Shown here: positions 5,894 to 8,667 of the stretch, one piece after another
How positions within the stretch are numbered: position 1 is the stretch's first letter
Layout of the letters: every line of letters starts with the position of its first letter
Source of the DNA: Deltaproteobacteria bacterium
GTDB taxonomy: Bacteria > Desulfobacterota > GWC2-55-46 > S146-73
NCBI GenBank assembly: GCA_015492355.1
Contig: WGFF01000309.1
Location: 1-8,667 of the forward strand
Length of the DNA stretch: 8,667 nucleotides
Direction: 5' to 3'
Notes under the pieces: model-generated
The model's input: only the letters and a program-made list of their open reading frames with translations
Database searches by the model: none
What the model was told of the DNA's origin: nothing
Made by a program: the position numbers and the translations under genes

Positions 5894-6307
5894 TCACTGG
5901 AGTGTACCTGCAAGTATGTTCTTGAAATGCACTGCAACCCCTGTATCCCCGCTTATCTCGAGTCTCCTTGAAAAGAAGACCGTATCAGGGTCCTCCTCGC
6001 CCATGAATACCTTGAAAAGTACCTTGACCTCACCCCTCATGGTAACGTCAGCCTTTCTGCCGAAATGGGGTAGGACCTTTATATCCCCATCCTCGATTAT
6101 TAGATAGAATCTCTGTCCTGCATCCCTGGCATCGAAGAGAAAGACCCTGCCCTTGAGCTCCTTCAACCGCCTTCTGAAGGATGGATTGTCCCTGAGTATC
6201 TTCAGGAGCACCATCCCGAAACCGATGGCACCCACAAAAGAGGGTATGTACCTCAGTGGAATGGCTATGTTGTCAAGGATAATCTCCTTTATACCTGTCC
6301 CTTTCAT
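5894..6307 (-). CDS. SCP2 sterol-carrier domain protein, UbiT-like
   Basis: The 137-residue product is a single SCP2-type lipid-binding domain. Its C-terminal half, EEDPDTVFFSRRLEISGDTGVAVHFKN (about 104-130), closely follows the segment of E. coli UbiT (YhbT) that reads DPDTLFFQRRL...GDTELGLYVKN. UbiT is the accessory factor for oxygen-independent ubiquinone synthesis and is thought to bind isoprenoid quinone intermediates. This protein is shorter than UbiT (about 174) and ends soon after the KN motif. It is last in the operon and its ATG overlaps the ubiE stop as ATGA, so the two are likely translationally coupled. Position behind ubiB and ubiE supports a role in handling the quinone precursor, but this is inference. 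No ubiU or ubiV is in the window, so I have not used the symbol ubiT. Confidence 0.85.
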   Translation of the reverse strand: MKGTGIKEIILDNIAIPLRYIPSFVGAIGFGMVLLKILRDNPSFRRRLKELKGRVFLFDARDAGQRFYLIIEDGDIKVLPHFGRKADVTMRGEVKVLFKVFMGEEDPDTVFFSRRLEISGDTGVAVHFKNILAGTLQ

Positions 6308-7053
6308 ATCTTCACACCCACATGGACTGCTGCAATACCATTGAAGAGATTGTAGTATTTAACGTTGTACAACCCTGCCTCTTCCATTATACTTTTGAGT
6401 CTTTCCTGGTCAGGGAACCTCCTTATGGATTCTGCAAGGTACACATAGGCATCCCTGTTGCCCGCGACCATCTCTCCCATCCTTGGTATCACTGTGAACG
6501 AGTAGATGTCGTAGAGCCTTGAGAAGAGGGGGTTACCAGGGTGGGAGAATTCGAGACACAAGACCCTTCCCCCGGGTTTGACCACCCTTGTCATCTCCTT
6601 AAAGGCCCTATCAAGGTGTGTAACGTTCCTTATACCGAATCCAACGGTTGCACAGTGGAAGCTATTGTCCTCGAATGCTATCTCCTCTGCATTGCCTTGC
6701 ACGAAGTCTATGTTCTTCAAAAACCCCCTGTCCACGCATTTGTCCCTGCCTATCCTGAGCATATCCCTGTTGAGGTCGTATACAACCACCCTTCCTTTAC
6801 TTCCCACCCTCTTTGCCATGAGTATGGCTATATCTGCGGTGCCACCAGCCACATCTATCGCACTTTCACCCTCCCTGAGTCCTGTCCTCTCCACAAGAAA
6901 CCTCTTCCACAGCCTGTGGGTACCGAAACTCATAAGGTCGTTCATAAGATCGTACCTCTCCGCAACGGATGTAAAGAGTTCCTTTACAAGCTCCTTTTTC
7001 TTCTCAAGGGGTACAAGCTTGTAGCCAAAAAATGTCTTCTTCTCTTCCTTCAT
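6304..7053 (-). CDS. ubiE: UbiE/MenG quinone C-methyltransferase
   Basis: The 249-residue product is a SAM-dependent methyltransferase of the UbiE/MenG family. The family C-methylates demethylmenaquinol to menaquinol, and in ubiquinone makers also the benzoquinol ring. The signature FTSVAERYDLMNDLMSFGTH spans 27-46, the SAM motif I DVAGGTAD is at 67-74, and GFGIRNVTHLDRAF is at 138-151. KPGGRVLCLEFS follows at 159-170, and AYVYLAESIRRFP lies towards the end. Length is typical. A TTG 18 bases upstream would add six residues but has no ribosome site; the ATG at 7053 has AGGA at good spacing and is preferred. It sits 39 bp after ubiB and overlaps the SCP2 gene by 4 bp. Whether the organism makes menaquinone, ubiquinone or both cannot be told here. 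Confidence 0.95.
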   Translation of the reverse strand: MKEEKKTFFGYKLVPLEKKKELVKELFTSVAERYDLMNDLMSFGTHRLWKRFLVERTGLREGESAIDVAGGTADIAILMAKRVGSKGRVVVYDLNRDMLRIGRDKCVDRGFLKNIDFVQGNAEEIAFEDNSFHCATVGFGIRNVTHLDRAFKEMTRVVKPGGRVLCLEFSHPGNPLFSRLYDIYSFTVIPRMGEMVAGNRDAYVYLAESIRRFPDQERLKSIMEEAGLYNVKYYNLFNGIAAVHVGVKI

Positions 7054-7092
7054 GGTTGTTTCCTGTTTCAAGGGATTTTTAGAGGAAGGTTT

Positions 7093-8651
7093 CTAATCCC
7101 TTCCTGAGGTTGTAATCCACAGCCATAGTCCAAACCCTATGGCAAGCATGACACCCACCCCGCTGGCGACAGGTATACCAAGAAGCCTTACTGTGTCTCT
7201 GTCTGAAAAGGCTGCGAATATGGAGGATGCCAGTATCAGCGCACCTATGACAAGCCCCCCAAAGACCCTTTTTCCAGCCCTCTCGACCTCACCGGTAAGA
7301 CTGTCGAGATTGTGGTGGACAACACCTATCTTGAGGTTCTCCCTGAGCGTTCTGTCCAGTATGGAGTGGACCTGGGTTGGAAAGTCATATACAGTGTCCA
7401 TTATCTCTCCCACATATTCCCTGTTTCTCTCGATTATGGAGGTGGGTGAGAACCTCTCCTTTATCATCCATCTGTATATGAGTGGTTTTGCCACCTCCCA
7501 CATATTTATCTCGGGATAGAGCTGTCTGCCCACACCTTCTATAATGACCATGGATTTCTGTAGAAGCAGTAGATTGGGCTGGAGCTTCATCTCGAAACGT
7601 CTGGCAGTCTGTATGAGCTTCATAAGAAGGGTCGATATACTTATCTGTGCCAGGGTCTTTCCGAATATGGGCTCTGTTATATCCCTCAGGGCATCCTCGA
7701 ATTCATAGATATCCACATCCCTGCCTATGAGACCCATCTCCCTGTGTACGAGTGCCATCCTGTAGTAATCCCGCCTGACGAGATAGAAGAGTATGCTTGC
7801 AAGATACCTTCTCAGCCTCCGATCTATCCTTCCAACGATGCCGAAGTCCAGATATATTATAACACCGTCATCCCTTACGAATATATTTCCAGGGTGGAGG
7901 TCTGCATGAAAGATACCGAACTCGAATACCTGTTTGAAAAAGGCATTTATACCATTTATGGCTATCTTCTTTATATCGAGCCCCTTTGCCTTTATTATCT
8001 CCACCTCGTCTATGGGTGTACCGCTTATCCTCTCCATCGTGAGTACCTCAGGGGTTGTAAGGTCCCAGTACACCCTGGGTATCTGTACTGTGGGGTCGTC
8101 CTTGAACATCTCGTAGAAGCGGTTTATGTTTGCCCCCTCTATGGTCAGGTCCTGTTCCCTGTGTATGACCCTGGCAAACTCTTCTACCACCTCCTGGGGT
8201 CTGTAGCGTCTGGAGGATGGTACGTACCTGTAGAGCAGGTCTGCCACAATATGCATGACCGATATATCCGCCTCTATCACCCTGTCTATGCCAGGTCTCT
8301 TGACCTTCACAGCAACCTCCGTACCATCGAGCAGTACAGCATGATGTACCTGTGCTATGGATGCAGAGGCAACGGGCTTTCTGTCAAAGGATGCAAACCT
8401 CTCGGACAATGGTGCCCCAAGGGACCTCTCCACAACCTTCTTGACCTCCCTGTACGGAAAGGGTGGTACCATGTCCTGGAGTTTCTTGAACTCCTCTATC
8501 CAGTCCATGGGCAGGAGGTCCGCACGGGTAGATGCAACCTGACCGAGCTTTATGAATGTGGGACCGAGCTCTTCAAGAACCAGCCTTATCCTCTGGGGTA
8601 TGGTGAGTTCCCTGTCTACCCTTCTGAATATGAGAAGTCTCTCAAGATAGG
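7093..8651 (-). CDS. ubiB: UbiB/ABC1 atypical kinase, 5' end cut by contig end
   Basis: This is a UbiB (ADCK/ABC1) family atypical protein-kinase-like ATPase needed for quinone biosynthesis and thought to act on membrane-bound lipid precursors. The visible part is 518 residues; the N-terminus (perhaps 30-40 residues) lies beyond the contig. An internal ATG at 8508 would give 471 residues but is not the start: upstream the frame reads LEELGPTFIKLGQVASTRADLLP, holding the diagnostic KxGQ motif (visible residues 34-37). Further motifs are the Ala-rich loop VASASIAQVH (93-102), the ATP-binding Lys in EVAVKVKRPG (K115), HADLHPGNIF (248-257) and DFG (268-270). Two C-terminal membrane helices (about 462-483 and 490-513) are typical. 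The in-frame TAA at 8659-8661 belongs to adapter sequence. It leads the operon with ubiE and the SCP2 gene. Confidence 0.95.
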
Positions 8652-8667
8652 CTGTCTCTTATACACA
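8652..8667. other. Residual Nextera/Tn5 mosaic-end adapter
   Basis: The final 16 bases, CTGTCTCTTATACACA, are identical to the first 16 bases of the 19-bp Tn5 mosaic end used in Nextera libraries (the usual trimming sequence). A match that runs off the contig end is almost certainly untrimmed adapter. It introduces a false in-frame TAA into ubiB. Confidence 0.93.

Noticed and set aside
7054..7071. TTG start of ubiE giving 255 residues
   Set aside because: No ribosome site precedes the TTG, whereas the ATG at 7053 has AGGA at proper spacing.
8652..8667. Natural Tn5-type transposon end
   Set aside because: It is a 16-base match cut off exactly at the contig end with no transposase or inside sequence, which is the usual sign of untrimmed library adapter.

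Overview
The window reads as a piece of chromosome from a Gram-negative, quinone-using bacterium. The coding regions use many ATA, AGA and AGG codons, and both an Slp-type outer-membrane lipoprotein and a UbiE/UbiB quinone module are present. This would fit Desulfobacterota or Nitrospirota, but that placement is a low-confidence inference. No phage, insertion sequence, plasmid, CRISPR or RNA genes are visible. The last 16 bases match the Tn5/Nextera mosaic-end adapter and the first bases lie at the edge of a dispersed repeat, so the window looks like one short-read contig.

Layout from left to right. A dispersed repeat (1-89) is followed by a dGTPase-like gene (dgt, minus). A short 47-bp divergent intergenic region then leads into an Slp-family lipoprotein gene (plus). 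The lipoprotein gene converges, with a 2-bp gap, on a 46-codon ORF that follows queC (both minus). A second copy of the repeat (2783-2873), with an extra inverted arm beside it, separates queC from a two-gene minus-strand operon, hpt then a fused APH-fold/P-loop kinase. Those two genes overlap through a GTGA junction, and hpt has a good TTGACA promoter and a leader hairpin. A small exported protein of unknown function is encoded on the plus strand (5239-5643). The right end is a minus-strand operon reading ubiB (cut by the contig end), ubiE/menG, then a UbiT-like SCP2 protein.

Two functional themes appear. One is purine nucleotide and nucleoside handling: dGTPase, hypoxanthine phosphoribosyltransferase, and QueC for 7-deazaguanine/queuosine synthesis. 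The other is late quinone biosynthesis: a methyltransferase, a UbiB-type atypical kinase, and an SCP2 lipid carrier resembling UbiT of the oxygen-independent ubiquinone route. The quinone trio, the fused kinase coupled to hpt, the small ORF behind queC and the repeat family are the parts most worth a second look. No clearly new defence or mobile system is visible.
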